DNA from: DASXUC01 sp036004445
Lineage (GTDB): Bacteria > Sysuimicrobiota > Sysuimicrobiia > Sysuimicrobiales > Kaftiobacteriaceae
Assembly: GCA_036004445.1 (NCBI GenBank)
Contig: DASYRL010000103.1
Coordinates: forward strand, 1 to 64,000
Direction of reading: 5' to 3'
Length of the DNA stretch: 64,000 nt
The notes under the pieces are model-generated. The model saw nothing but the letters and a program-made list of their open reading frames with translations. It did not search any database and was not told the DNA's origin. Of the stretch, positions 42,588 through 50,313 are shown piece after piece; the first letter of the stretch is position 1, and each line of letters opens with the position of its first letter. The translations under genes and the position numbers were made by a program.

Positions 42588-43118
42588 ATGCGCGCCGCCG
42601 CGATCGCGCTGGTCATCGTGCTCGCCGGTGCGCTGGCGGCGCTGTGGTGGTACTCACGGCCGGCGGCAGCGGAGGTCGACGTCTATTTCGTGCGGTCGAC
42701 GCTGGCCGGGGACACGGTGGTCCCGGTCTCGCGGACGGTGTCGATTCCGCGGCTGCCCGGAATGGGATCGCCCCAGGGAGCCGCCGTGCGGGCGGCGCTG
42801 CAGGCGCTGCTGGACGGTCCCACGACGGTGGAACGGGCGAGAGGGCTGGGGACCGAGATCCCGGAAGGGACGCGACTGCTCGGGTTGCGGATCGCGGGGG
42901 GCATCGTCTATGCCGACTTCAGCGCCGACGTAGAATCCGGCGGCGGCAGCGCCAGCATGCTGGGGCGGCTCTGGCAAATTGTGTACACGGCGACCCAGGA
43001 TTCCCTCGCCCCGCGCGTGCGGATCCTCATCGCGGGGCAGGAGCGCCCGGCGATGGGCGGCGAGGGTGTGATCATCGACCATCCGCTGTCTCGGCCCGCG
43101 CAGCCCCCAAACTTCTAA
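42588..43118 (+). CDS. GerMN-domain membrane-anchored protein
   Basis: A 176-residue protein with an N-terminal membrane anchor (residues 3-21, no lipobox Cys) and a GerMN domain: AEVDVYFVRSTLAGDTVVPVSRTV, AAVRAALQALLDGPTTVERARGLGTEIPEGTRLLGLRIAGGIVYADFSAD, RLWQIVYTATQDSL. In spore formers GerM acts in engulfment; elsewhere the domain occurs in envelope proteins. It does not prove sporulation. The ATG follows the ligA stop with no gap. Confidence 0.85.
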   Translation: MRAAAIALVIVLAGALAALWWYSRPAAAEVDVYFVRSTLAGDTVVPVSRTVSIPRLPGMGSPQGAAVRAALQALLDGPTTVERARGLGTEIPEGTRLLGLRIAGGIVYADFSADVESGGGSASMLGRLWQIVYTATQDSLAPRVRILIAGQERPAMGGEGVIIDHPLSRPAQPPNF

Positions 43119-43121
43119 CGT

Positions 43122-43252
43122 CGTGACTGGTGACTCGTGACTTGTGACTCGAAACGGCTGGCGCAGTTGTTGAGGAAGCAGTGGCCTCGTCCAGCCGACC
43201 TTCGTCTCGTGAGTGGAAGCGAGTCACGAGTCACGAGTCACGAGTCACTGGT
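43122..43252. repeat. inverted 7-nt tandem arrays (GTGACTC type)
   Basis: Left arm 43122-43151 and right arm 43220-43251 (four GAGTCAC units) are inverse to each other around a 68-nt loop. It fills the 134-nt gap between the GerMN and Hfq-like genes and abuts the GTG of the latter. Confidence 0.8.
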
Positions 43253-44401
43253 GTGAAAAGCGAAGTCTTCGCGGAGGACATCGAGGTCCTGCTGGCGCGG
43301 CTGGACGGCGTGGCCGGGGCGCGGGTGGTGGCCACCGAAGCGGGAGAGATCGACCGCATCTTCGTGACCGTGTCGGCCCCCCACGATTCCTCGGCGATCC
43401 GCCGGGCCATTACCGCCGCGCTGATGTCCGAATACGCGCTGCCAATCGCCGGATGGCGCATCCACGTCGCCCGCCTGCGGACTGCGGAGCGCACCCCACC
43501 GGGGTGGATCCTGCACCAGCTGCGCGAGACGGTCGAAGGCCCCGGCGCCCGGATCGCCGTGGAGCTGCTGGCAGACGGCGGCGCCGCGCGGCTGAGCGGC
43601 AGCGCGAATGGATCCGCCGATGCCCCCAGCCGCCTTCGCCTCGCCGCCGAGGCAACGATCCAGGCACTGCGGCCGGTGCTGGCAACAGAGGAGGGCAAGG
43701 CGGCGGTAGAGGATATCACTGCTATCCGCCTGGCTGCGCGAACGGTCATCGTCGCGGTGGTCGTCGCGGGAAGGGCGGCGGACCCGCTGGTGGGAGCGGC
43801 TCCGGTCGTCAACGCAGGTGACGTCGAGGCCGCAGTCGCCGCGACGCTCGATGCGATCGCAAAGCTCGACATCCACGGCGAGGGAGCGGGAGGGCGGAGC
43901 ATGAAGGGCAGACGCGAGGAGCTTGAGGCGTTGCGTTCGGAATATCGCCGGCTGCGCGCTCCGGTGCGCCCGGCCGGAGCCCCTGACCTGCGACAGGCTC
44001 AGGTCACCCCGAGTGAGCGCAGCGAACCGAGGGGTGAGCGAGCGCAGCGAGTCGAACGGACGGACCCTCCCGCCGGCGCCGCCGAGATCGCCAACGGCGG
44101 CGGAGGTGAGGATACAAGCGCCGGGTTGAGCGAGATTCGTCCCGAACGCCGCGGGGGCGCGACGGAACTACGTCCGGAGCGGCCGACCGTGCCCCGGCGC
44201 GGCATGGAGGATGAGTACTTCCGCCAGCTGGCCGACAGCCGGACCCCGGTGGACATCACGTGCCGCGACGGCTATCAGATCGAGGGCGGGATCATCCTCG
44301 ACTACGGGACGTACAGCCTCATGGTCCACTCACCCGCGGGCCGGGAGCTGCTCTTCAAGCACGCCATCATCGCGGTGCGGGAGTCCGACCCAACCACCTG
44401 A
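43253..44401 (+). CDS. large protein with C-terminal Hfq/Sm-like domain
   Basis: A 382-residue protein. Residues 318-382 look like Hfq: DEYFRQLADSRTPVDITCRDGYQIEGGIILDYGTYSLMV (Sm1) and LLFKHAIIAV (Sm2, compare Hfq's YKHAI). Hfq is normally under 100 residues and free. Here it follows a 200-residue N-terminal region with two alpha/beta lobes (AEDIEVLLARLDGVAGARVVATEAGEIDRIFVTV; later LRLAAEATIQALRPVLA...TVIVAVVVAG...AAVAATLDAIAKL) and a linker in which a palindromic repeat is read in frame. I cannot name the N-terminal domain. It could be an RNA-binding regulator. GTG start at 43253 follows the repeat hairpin. Confidence 0.65.
   Translation: MKSEVFAEDIEVLLARLDGVAGARVVATEAGEIDRIFVTVSAPHDSSAIRRAITAALMSEYALPIAGWRIHVARLRTAERTPPGWILHQLRETVEGPGARIAVELLADGGAARLSGSANGSADAPSRLRLAAEATIQALRPVLATEEGKAAVEDITAIRLAARTVIVAVVVAGRAADPLVGAAPVVNAGDVEAAVAATLDAIAKLDIHGEGAGGRSMKGRREELEALRSEYRRLRAPVRPAGAPDLRQAQVTPSERSEPRGERAQRVERTDPPAGAAEIANGGGGEDTSAGLSEIRPERRGGATELRPERPTVPRRGMEDEYFRQLADSRTPVDITCRDGYQIEGGIILDYGTYSLMVHSPAGRELLFKHAIIAVRESDPTT
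43983..44060. repeat. palindromic GAGTCGAA-type element inside the Hfq-like gene
   Basis: GACAGGCTCAGG-like start, CCCCGAGTGAGCGCAGCGAA and GGTGAGCGAGCGCAGCGAG followed by TCGAACGGA. It encodes the linker PSERSEPRGERAQRVERTD in frame. The motif family (CGACAGGCTCAGG, GCGAGTCGAA) recurs as dispersed palindromes in many GC-rich genomes; a related copy lies before thrB. Confidence 0.6.
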
Positions 44402-44406
44402 CGCGC

Positions 44407-45954
44407 GTGCCCACCGATCCTCTGGAGGAACTGAAGCGGCGCCGGGAGCGCCTGGCCGCGCTCGGCGGTAGTGAGCGTGTCGCCCGGCAGCACGATGCCG
44501 GCAAGCTCACCGCCCGCGAGCGGCTCGACCTGCTGCTGGACCCCGACAGTTTCGTCGAGTCCGACGCATTTGTGACCACCCGCGCGCGCGAGTTCGGGCT
44601 GGACCGGGTCGACGCTCCCGCCGACGGGGTGATCACGGGCTACGGCCTGATCGACGGGCGGACCGTCTTTGTGTTCTCCCAGGACTTCACGGTGCTGGGA
44701 GGGTCCCTGGGCGAGGCGCATGCCGCCAAGATCACCAAGATCATGGACCACGCGCTGAAGGTTGGCGCGCCCATCATCGGGCTCAACGACTCCGGCGGTG
44801 CGCGGATACAGGAAGGGGTCGTCAGTCTCGGCGGATACGCCGAGATCTTCCTGCGCAACACGCTGGCGTCGGGAGTTGTCCCACAGATTTCCGCGATCAT
44901 GGGGCCCTGCGCCGGTGGGGCGGTGTATTCTCCGGCCATCACCGATTTCGTGGTCATGGTGCGCGGGACCAGCAACATGTTCGTCACCGGTCCGCAGGTC
45001 GTGCGGACCGTCACGCGTGAAGACGTGTCCGCCGACGCCTTGGGCGGCGCCGACGTCCATGCCGAGCGCAGCGGGGTCGCTCACTTCGTGACCGACGACG
45101 ACGCGTCGTGCCTGTCGCTCGTCCGCCGCCTGCTGTCGTACCTGCCGCAGAACAACCTCGACGATCCCCCCATCGTCGATCTCGGCGACGATCCCGACCG
45201 GGCCGATCCCGCGCTGGATGCGATCGTGCCGACCGATCCGACCCTGCCCTACGATATGGCCGAGGTCATCCGCCGCATCGTCGATGCCGGCGAGTTCCTG
45301 GACGTCCACGCCGCGTACGGCACCAACCTCATCGTGGGATTCGCGCGGCTGGCCGGGCGCAGCGTCGGGGTGGTCGCCCAGCAGCCTGCGGTGCTCGCCG
45401 GCGTGCTCGACATCGCGGCGTCGGTGAAGGGCGCGCGGTTCATCCGCTGCTGCGATGCGTTCAACATCCCGATCGTCTCGTTCATCGACGTCCCGGGCTT
45501 CATGCCGGGAGTGGAGCAGGAGCACGGCGGCATCATCCGCGCCGGGGCCAAGCTGCTGTACGCGTACTGCGAGGCCACGGTGCCGAAGCTGGCGGTCATC
45601 ACCCGCAAGGCGTACGGTGGCGCGTACGACGTGATGTCCAGCAAGCACATCCGCGGCGATCTCAACCTGGCCTGGCCCACGGCCGAGATCGCCGTGATGG
45701 GGCCGGAAGGCGCCATCGAGATCATCTACCGCCGGGAACTCGCCGCTTCCGACGACCCGGCCGCCCTGCGCGCGCAATTGGCCGCCGACTACCGGAATCG
45801 GCTGGCGACCCCCTACGTCGCCGCCGCGCACGGATACATCGACGACATCATCGAGCCGAGCCGGACCCGGCCCCGCCTCATCTCCGCCTTGGGCGTGTTC
45901 GCGGCGAAGCGCGATCGCAACCCCCGGCGCAAACACGGCAACATCCCCCTCTGA
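44407..45954 (+). CDS. pccB: propionyl-CoA carboxylase beta subunit
   Basis: A 515-residue carboxyltransferase. Typical segments: GKLTARERLDLLLDPDSFVE, FSQDFTVLGGSLGEAHAAKITKIMDHALKVGAPIIGLNDSGGARIQEGV, GPCAGGAVYSPAITDFVVMV, and ...VSFIDVPGFMPGVEQEHGGIIRAGAKLLYAY, with NLAWPTAEIAVMGPEGA near the end. It transfers carboxyl from biotin to propionyl-CoA. GTG start lies five nt after the Hfq-like stop. Substrate preference is inferred from the mutase, epimerase and MeaB genes downstream. Confidence 0.93.
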   Translation: MPTDPLEELKRRRERLAALGGSERVARQHDAGKLTARERLDLLLDPDSFVESDAFVTTRAREFGLDRVDAPADGVITGYGLIDGRTVFVFSQDFTVLGGSLGEAHAAKITKIMDHALKVGAPIIGLNDSGGARIQEGVVSLGGYAEIFLRNTLASGVVPQISAIMGPCAGGAVYSPAITDFVVMVRGTSNMFVTGPQVVRTVTREDVSADALGGADVHAERSGVAHFVTDDDASCLSLVRRLLSYLPQNNLDDPPIVDLGDDPDRADPALDAIVPTDPTLPYDMAEVIRRIVDAGEFLDVHAAYGTNLIVGFARLAGRSVGVVAQQPAVLAGVLDIAASVKGARFIRCCDAFNIPIVSFIDVPGFMPGVEQEHGGIIRAGAKLLYAYCEATVPKLAVITRKAYGGAYDVMSSKHIRGDLNLAWPTAEIAVMGPEGAIEIIYRRELAASDDPAALRAQLAADYRNRLATPYVAAAHGYIDDIIEPSRTRPRLISALGVFAAKRDRNPRRKHGNIPL

Positions 45955-45966
45955 ACCGCCACGTGC

Positions 45967-46050
45967 GGGAGCAGGGAACAGGGAGCAGGGAACGGGAGCG
46001 GTCTGTCGTGAACTCGCCTGTTCCCCGTTCCCTGTTCGCTGTTCCCGCCC
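45967..46050. repeat. inverted 7-nt tandem arrays (GGGAACA type)
   Basis: Left arm 45967-46000 (GGGAGCA/GGGAACA units) and right arm 46018-46050 are inverse, about 27 of 31 positions pairing. It lies between two codirectional genes, pccB and GNAT. Confidence 0.75.
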
Positions 46051-46072
46051 TTCAAGTGGAGGGAACTCACTC

Positions 46073-46606
46073 ATGCGAGGGGAAGCGTATCGGTATCCCG
46101 AGAAGAGTGCGTTAATGAAGTTAGAGTACGCATCCCCCGACGATAAGAAATTCCGCGAGTGGCTTCGGAAGTACCGCGAGGAGATCGGCGGCGAGCCGCC
46201 GTCGGAGGAATGGCTCGACGCCTACATGCGCCACATCTTCACCGAGCAGGGTAAACACCGGCACATCTGGTGGGCGATTGACGGACCGCGCAAGGTTGGC
46301 TTCGCCGTGGCGGTCGTGATGTCTCAGCCGGTTGACCGCCAGCGTCAGCAGGGGATGATCGCTGAGTTCTTCATCTACCCCGAATACCGGCGCGAGGGGT
46401 TCGGCCGGAAGCTCGCCGAGGCCATCATTGGGTTCTTCAACGAGCGGGGGATCGCCGACGTCCACGCGTCGGTGATCGCCGATAACGTCCGGGGCATCCG
46501 CTTTTGGGAGGCCTGCAGTTTCCAGATTGCGCGGTACGTGCTCGCCTTCCGCCCGGGACTGCGCGAGCAGCAGGAGAAGGAAGAGGAGGAAGAAGCGGAA
46601 CTCTGA
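46073..46606 (+). CDS. GNAT family N-acetyltransferase
   Basis: A 177-residue GNAT enzyme: IAEFFIYPEYRREGFGRKLAEAIIGFFNERGI holds the acetyl-CoA loop, and HASVIADNVRGIRFWEACSFQ is the closing motif. The C-terminus is Glu-rich (EKEEEEEAEL). It sits inside the propionyl-CoA carboxylase cluster, so an acyl-CoA-linked regulatory role (lysine acylation of a pathway enzyme) is possible but not shown. ATG 46073 has GGAGGG upstream. Its stop overlaps the biotin carboxylase start. Confidence 0.85.
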   Translation: MRGEAYRYPEKSALMKLEYASPDDKKFREWLRKYREEIGGEPPSEEWLDAYMRHIFTEQGKHRHIWWAIDGPRKVGFAVAVVMSQPVDRQRQQGMIAEFFIYPEYRREGFGRKLAEAIIGFFNERGIADVHASVIADNVRGIRFWEACSFQIARYVLAFRPGLREQQEKEEEEEAEL

Positions 46607-48063
46607 TCGTCCTCGTCGCGAACCGTGGTGAGATCGCCCTCCGTGTCATCCGGGCGTGCCGCGACCTGGGGCTGGCCACGGTGGCCGTCTACGCGCCGGC
46701 CGACGCCGGGGCGCCGCACGTCGCGCTTGCCGATAGGTCGGTCCCCCTGCCCGGTGATCCGCCCGCCGACAGCTACCTGAACGTCGACGCCCTCCTCGCT
46801 GCCGCCCGCGCGACCGGCGCCGACGCGGTCCATCCGGGCTACGGATTTCTCTCTGAAACCCCCGCGTTCGCCGAGCGCTGCGCCGCCGCCGGGCTGACGT
46901 TTGTGGGACCGTCCGCGCCGGTCCTCGCGCTCTGCGGCGACAAGGCCGCGGCCAGGGCGCGGGTGGCCGCCGCGGGCGTGCCCGTGCTGCCCGGCACCCC
47001 GCCGCTGGGTGATGACGACGCCGAGGCCGCGGCACGGCGCATCGGATTTCCCCTCTTGCTGAAAGCGGCCGCCGGCGGTGGAGGCAAGGGCATCCATCGC
47101 GTGCGCGACGCGGCCGAGCTGCCGTCGGCGCTCGCCCTGGCCCGCGGCGAAGCCGAGACGGCGTTCGGTGACGGCCGGATCTATCTGGAGCGCTGGCTGG
47201 ACGGCGCGCGACATCTGGAGGTCCAGGTGCTCGCGGATCCCACGGGACTGGTACTCGCGCTGGGCGAACGAGACTGTTCCGTGCAGCGCCGGCACCAGAA
47301 GCTGATCGAAGAGTCGCCGGCGCCCCGGCTCGCCGACACCCTCCGCCGCCGGCTGCACGCTGCCGCCGTCGCCGCCGCGCGCGGCCTCGGATACGAAAAC
47401 GCGGGGACCGTAGAATTTCTCCTCAGCGGCGAGGACCTCTACTTCCTGGAGATCAACGCCCGCCTGCAGGTGGAGCATCCGGTCACGGAGTTGGTGACGG
47501 GGATCGATCTGGTGGCCGCGCAGTTGAGCGTTGCGCGCGGCGAACCGCTCGCCCCGGGCGAGGTGACCGTCCGGGGGCACGCGATCGAATGCCGGATCAA
47601 CGCCGAGGATCCGCATTCGGGGTTCATCCCGTCGACCGGGATGATCGACGGCGTCATCGAGCCCTCGGGTCCGTGGGTCCGCGTCGATAGCGGGATGTAT
47701 CGCGGGATGCCGGTGACCCGTCACTACGATCCGTTGCTGGGGAAGGTGATCACCTGGGGCCCGACCCGGGAGGATGCCCGGCGGCGAATGCGCCGGGCGC
47801 TGGAGCAGACCGCGGTCAGCGGGGTGGCGACGACGATTCCGTTTCATCAATGGGCGCTGGACGAGCCAGCGTTCGTCGCCGGGACGTATGACACCGGGTT
47901 CACGCGCGGCTGGGAGCGGCGAAGCGCCGATCTCGGACGCGAGGCGGTCGCCGCCGCCGCCGCGCTCGCCGTCGTCGTGACCCAAGACCGCCGCCGGTCG
48001 GTGCATCCGCCGCAACGCCCCGAGCGGTGGGTCGCGGCGGCGCGCGAAGACGGTCTCCGATGA
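46603..48063 (+). CDS. biotin carboxylase subunit of propionyl/acyl-CoA carboxylase
   Basis: A 486-residue ATP-grasp biotin carboxylase: LIVLVANRGEIALRVIRACRDLG, DAVHPGYGFLSE, LLKAAAGGGGKGIH, SVQRRHQKLIEE, FLEINARLQVEHPVTE. It carboxylates biotin on the carrier encoded next. The conserved N-terminus starts one codon after a CTG that overlaps the GNAT stop (CTGA); no ATG/GTG/TTG is near, so CTG initiation with coupling is likely. The nearest upstream alternative is a TTG at 46504 inside the GNAT gene. Confidence 0.9.
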   Translation: MIVLVANRGEIALRVIRACRDLGLATVAVYAPADAGAPHVALADRSVPLPGDPPADSYLNVDALLAAARATGADAVHPGYGFLSETPAFAERCAAAGLTFVGPSAPVLALCGDKAAARARVAAAGVPVLPGTPPLGDDDAEAAARRIGFPLLLKAAAGGGGKGIHRVRDAAELPSALALARGEAETAFGDGRIYLERWLDGARHLEVQVLADPTGLVLALGERDCSVQRRHQKLIEESPAPRLADTLRRRLHAAAVAAARGLGYENAGTVEFLLSGEDLYFLEINARLQVEHPVTELVTGIDLVAAQLSVARGEPLAPGEVTVRGHAIECRINAEDPHSGFIPSTGMIDGVIEPSGPWVRVDSGMYRGMPVTRHYDPLLGKVITWGPTREDARRRMRRALEQTAVSGVATTIPFHQWALDEPAFVAGTYDTGFTRGWERRSADLGREAVAAAAALAVVVTQDRRRSVHPPQRPERWVAAAREDGLR

Positions 48064-48602
48064 ACTACACCATCCGCACCGCCGGAGGCGACCGGCCCGC
48101 GCGCATCCGGTTTGGTCGAGGTGGTCTCGACGTCACCGTCGATGGGCGCAGTCATCGCGTCGCGGTCTGCCCGCGCGCCGGCGCCACACAGTTCACCGTG
48201 ACCGTCGACGCCACGACGTATGCGATGACCGTTGTGAGGTCGGGACAGTCCGTGACCGTGGTTGTCGGGCCCGACCGCTACGAATTTGTGGTGAGCCGGG
48301 ACCCCGCCGTACCGCGGCGGGGGGCGGCGGGGTCCGGCCGTCCATCCCGCCGCGACATCCCCGCGCCGATGCCCGGGTTGATCAAGTCGACCTCCGTGCG
48401 AGTGGGCGACTCCGTGGAGCCAGGACGCCTCGTGGCCGTCATGGAAGCGATGAAGATGCAGATGGAGATCCGCGCGCCGGAGGCAGGGCGGGTGCTCGCC
48501 GTCTTGGTCAGAGCCGGCGAAGAGGTCGCGCGGGGCGCCGTGCTTGTCACCATCGAAACCACAGGACCAGGGACCGGGGACCAGGGACCGGGGACGGACT
48601 GA
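48060..48602 (+). CDS. biotin carboxyl carrier protein
   Basis: A 180-residue protein with a biotinyl-lipoyl domain at residues 100-170: IPAPMPGLIKSTSVRVGDSVEPGRLVAVMEAMKMQMEIRAPEAG, with the biotinylated Lys in EAMKM. The N-terminal 90 residues form a BT-like linker domain that docks to the carboxylase. ATG overlaps the biotin carboxylase stop (ATGA). The tail (GPGTGDQGPGTD) is encoded by a GGACCAG repeat array. Confidence 0.92.
   Translation: MNYTIRTAGGDRPARIRFGRGGLDVTVDGRSHRVAVCPRAGATQFTVTVDATTYAMTVVRSGQSVTVVVGPDRYEFVVSRDPAVPRRGAAGSGRPSRRDIPAPMPGLIKSTSVRVGDSVEPGRLVAVMEAMKMQMEIRAPEAGRVLAVLVRAGEEVARGAVLVTIETTGPGTGDQGPGTD
48564..48595 (+). repeat. 7-nt GGACCAG/GGACCGG tandem array, single arm
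   Basis: Four and a half units alternating GGACCAG and GGACCGG in perfect 7-nt steps, all inside the last codons of the biotin carrier gene. No inverted partner nearby. Confidence 0.65.
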
Positions 48603-48606
48603 ACGC

Positions 48607-50205
48607 GTGGACGATACAGAGCGCAAGCAGAAATTCGAGACGCTTGACGGGATTGAGGTCAAGCGCGCCTACGCTGCCGAGGACGCCGCCGTCGACTATC
48701 CTCGCGACCTGGGTTCCCCCGGCGAGTTTCCCTACACGCGCGGGGTGTACCCCACGATGTACCGCGGGCGCCTGTGGACGATGCGGCAGTATGCCGGCTA
48801 CGCGACGGCCGAGGACTCCAACCGGCGCTACCGCTACCTCTTGGCGCAGGGACAGACCGGGCTGTCGATCGCGTTCGATCTGCCGACCCAGATGGGATAC
48901 GACTCCGACCATCCCCTGGCGCGGCCCGAAGTTGGCCTCGCCGGGGTTGCGGTCGACTCGCTGGCGGACATGGAGGTCCTCTTTGAGGGGATCCCGCTGG
49001 ATGCGGTCTCCACCTCGATGACCATCAATGCCACGGCCTCGATCCTGCTGGCGATGTACGTGGCCGTGGCCGAGCGGCAGGGGGTGTCGCCGCCGGCCCT
49101 CGACGGGACCACGCAGAATGACATCCTCAAAGAGTACATCGCGCGCGGCACCTACATCTACCCGCCCACGCCGTCGCTGCGGCTGGTCACCGACACGCTG
49201 GCGTACTGCGCGGATCACCTCCCGCGTTGGAATCCCATTTCCATCAGCGGCTATCACATCCGCGAGGCGGGCGCCACCGCCGTCCAGGAAGTCGCCTTCA
49301 CGCTGGCCAACGCGCTGACGTACGCGCAGGCCGCGATCGCCGCCGGACTGTCCATCGACCGGTTTGCGCCCACGCTGTCGTTCTTCTTTGCGGCGCAGAT
49401 GCATCTGCTCGAGGAAGTCGCCAAGTTCCGCGCCGCGCGCCGGCTGTGGGCGCATCTCGTGACGGAGCGCCTGGGCGCGACGGACCCGCGGTCTGCGGCG
49501 CTGCGCTTCCACACCCAGACCGCGGGCGTGGCGCTGACCGCCCAGCAGCCCGACAACAACATCGTGCGGGTCGCCCTCCAGGGGCTGGCGGCGGTGCTCG
49601 GCGGCACGCAGTCGTTGCACACCAACGCCAAGGACGAAGCCCTGGCGCTGCCGACCGACGAGTCGGCACTGCTGGCGCTGCGCACGCAGCAGGTCATCGC
49701 GTACGAGAGCGGCGTGCCCAACACGGTTGATCCGCTCGCGGGATCGTACTACATCGAGGCGCTGACGACGGAAATCGAACGCCGCGCCGGCGAGCTGATC
49801 CGCCAGATCGAGGATGCCGGCGGTGTGCTGGCCGCGGTGGAATCCGGGCTGATCCAGCGGCAGATTGCCGAATCCGCGTACCGGGAATCACGGTTGATCG
49901 AATCCGGCGATCAGGTCGTCGTCGGCGTGAACCGGTTCCACGTGGACGAAGAGGTGTCCCCCGAGCTGCTGCGGATGTCGCCGGAGGTCCTCGAGCGCCA
50001 GCTGGCCCGGTTGTCCGGCGTGCGGCGCGACCGCGACGGCGACGCCGTGGAGCGGGCGCTGGCGCGGCTGCGGCGCGCCGCCGGCGGCAGTGAGAACCTC
50101 ATGCCGCACATCCTCGAAGCCGTCAAGACGTACGCGACCATCGGCGAAATTTGCGATACACTCCGGAGCGTCTTCGGGGTCTACAAACCACCGGCGGTCG
50201 TCTAA
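48607..50205 (+). CDS. methylmalonyl-CoA mutase, catalytic (large) subunit without B12 domain
   Basis: A 532-residue TIM-barrel mutase subunit: GVYPTMYRGRLWTMRQYAGYATAEDSNRRYRYLL, FDLPTQMGYDSDHPLARPEVG, STSMTINATA, ILKEYIARGTYIYPP, ISISGYHIREAGATA, LRFHTQTAGVALTAQQPDNNIVRV. It ends (SVFGVYKPP) where the barrel ends; the 130-residue cobalamin-binding domain is not fused and not encoded nearby. It interconverts methylmalonyl- and succinyl-CoA. GTG start at 48607, five nt after the carrier gene. Confidence 0.93.
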   Translation: MDDTERKQKFETLDGIEVKRAYAAEDAAVDYPRDLGSPGEFPYTRGVYPTMYRGRLWTMRQYAGYATAEDSNRRYRYLLAQGQTGLSIAFDLPTQMGYDSDHPLARPEVGLAGVAVDSLADMEVLFEGIPLDAVSTSMTINATASILLAMYVAVAERQGVSPPALDGTTQNDILKEYIARGTYIYPPTPSLRLVTDTLAYCADHLPRWNPISISGYHIREAGATAVQEVAFTLANALTYAQAAIAAGLSIDRFAPTLSFFFAAQMHLLEEVAKFRAARRLWAHLVTERLGATDPRSAALRFHTQTAGVALTAQQPDNNIVRVALQGLAAVLGGTQSLHTNAKDEALALPTDESALLALRTQQVIAYESGVPNTVDPLAGSYYIEALTTEIERRAGELIRQIEDAGGVLAAVESGLIQRQIAESAYRESRLIESGDQVVVGVNRFHVDEEVSPELLRMSPEVLERQLARLSGVRRDRDGDAVERALARLRRAAGGSENLMPHILEAVKTYATIGEICDTLRSVFGVYKPPAVV

Positions 50206-50215
50206 GACCGACAGC

Positions 50216-50310
50216 GTCTGCCCAGTCTTCCCAGTCCTCCCAGTCTCAATCATGATGGAGCCGGTATGTAGACAGGGTAGACTGGGTAGACGGGGCGGAC
50301 TGGGTAGACG
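50216..50310. repeat. inverted 9-nt tandem arrays (CCCAGTCTT / GTAGACTGG)
   Basis: Left arm 50216-50247 (CCCAGTCTT, CCCAGTCCT, CCCAGTCTC) and right arm 50268-50310 (GTAGACAGG, GTAGACTGG, GTAGACGGG, GCGGACTGG, GTAGACG), 9-nt steps, inverse to each other. Between the mutase and meaB genes. Confidence 0.75.
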
Positions 50311-50313
50311 CAT

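Noticed and set aside
42588..43118. Evidence for sporulation from the GerMN protein
   Set aside because: GerMN domains also occur in non-spore-formers; no other spore gene is visible in the window.
43122..43252. CRISPR-like direct repeats
   Set aside because: Units are 7 nt with no spacers and occur as inverted arms; no cas genes are present.
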